Assembly: GCA_027489135.1 (NCBI GenBank)
Contig: JAIYAI010000798.1
Location: 1 to 5,701, forward strand
Length of the DNA: 5,701 nt
Direction: 5' to 3'
Origin: Acetobacteraceae bacterium
GTDB lineage: Bacteria > Pseudomonadota > Alphaproteobacteria > Acetobacterales > Acetobacteraceae
How positions within the stretch are numbered: the stretch's first letter is position 1; each line of letters opens with the position of its first letter. Shown here piece by piece: positions 5,694 through 5,701 of this stretch. Position numbers and translations under genes: made by a program. The notes beneath the pieces are model-generated. The model saw nothing but the letters and a program-made list of their open reading frames with translations, searched no databases and was not told the DNA's origin.

Positions 5694-5701
5694 ACGGATC
5701 G

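Larger units (their letters stand above)
5603..5701. promoter_or_regulatory. Upstream region of the DUF1217 gene
   Basis: This spacer runs to the window edge. It holds the CtrA-like site (5629-5643), an overlapping palindrome GGGTT-A-AACCC (5637-5647) and a small hairpin (5676-5693). The AT-rich patch around 5629-5643 stands out against its GC-rich surroundings. The gene beyond 5701 is not visible, so this may be a divergent promoter region or the end of a gene on the - strand. Confidence 0.4.

Noticed and set aside
5603..5695. Longer N-terminus for the DUF1217 protein, starting at 5695
   Set aside because: The extra 31 residues are Pro/Cys-rich, unlike the rest of the protein, and would place the CtrA-like site and its palindrome inside coding sequence; ATG 5602 with an upstream CAGGG is more plausible.
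1..5701. A previously undescribed multi-gene system such as defence, CRISPR or a mobile element
   Set aside because: No repeat arrays, transposase, integrase, nuclease, toxin-antitoxin or att-like repeats are visible; apart from the polysaccharide operon the genes alternate strands and look unrelated.

Overview
This window comes from a very GC-rich genome (GC by eye around 70% or more, with nearly every third codon position G or C). The best guess is an alphaproteobacterium of the Acetobacteraceae/Rhodospirillales type (Roseomonas-like). Three things support this: the codon use, a DUF1217 gene (a family I know from alphaproteobacterial flagellar loci), and a TTAA-N7-TTAAC site matching the alphaproteobacterial CtrA box. 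The genus assignment is inference.

Left part (1-3400, + strand): the end of a surface-polysaccharide operon. It holds the last 80 codons of a non-hydrolysing UDP-GlcNAc 2-epimerase (wecB-like). A 4-base ATGA overlap leads into a 1052-residue protein that joins a GT4-type glycosyltransferase (residues about 1-385) to a complete membrane-anchored FlaA1/WbpM/PglF-type nucleotide-sugar 4,6-dehydratase (residues about 405-1040). Together these point to making and adding modified N-acetyl-hexosamines to a capsule, exopolysaccharide or O-antigen. The natural fusion is the most unusual gene in the window.

Middle (3411-4815): a small four-helix DUF2269-type membrane protein on the - strand, facing the operon tail to tail. 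It is divergent from a cyclase-family (kynurenine-formamidase-like fold) metallohydrolase with a twin-arginine signal peptide. The roughly 120-base divergent spacer holds a strong ribosome binding site for the cyclase and an imperfect 10-bp inverted repeat.

Right part (4820-5701): a DUF1217-family, probably flagellum-associated protein on the - strand, tail to tail with the cyclase gene (4-base gap). The 99 bases upstream of its chosen start hold an exact CtrA-type site, which would link it to the CtrA cell-cycle/motility regulon, and a small hairpin near the window edge.

I see no tRNA, rRNA, CRISPR array, insertion sequence or prophage feature. Apart from the polysaccharide operon, the genes look like unrelated neighbours on alternating strands. 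I do not see a new defence or mobile system here. The points most worth following up are the fusion enzyme, the CtrA-like site, and the exported cyclase with its CxxC leader.
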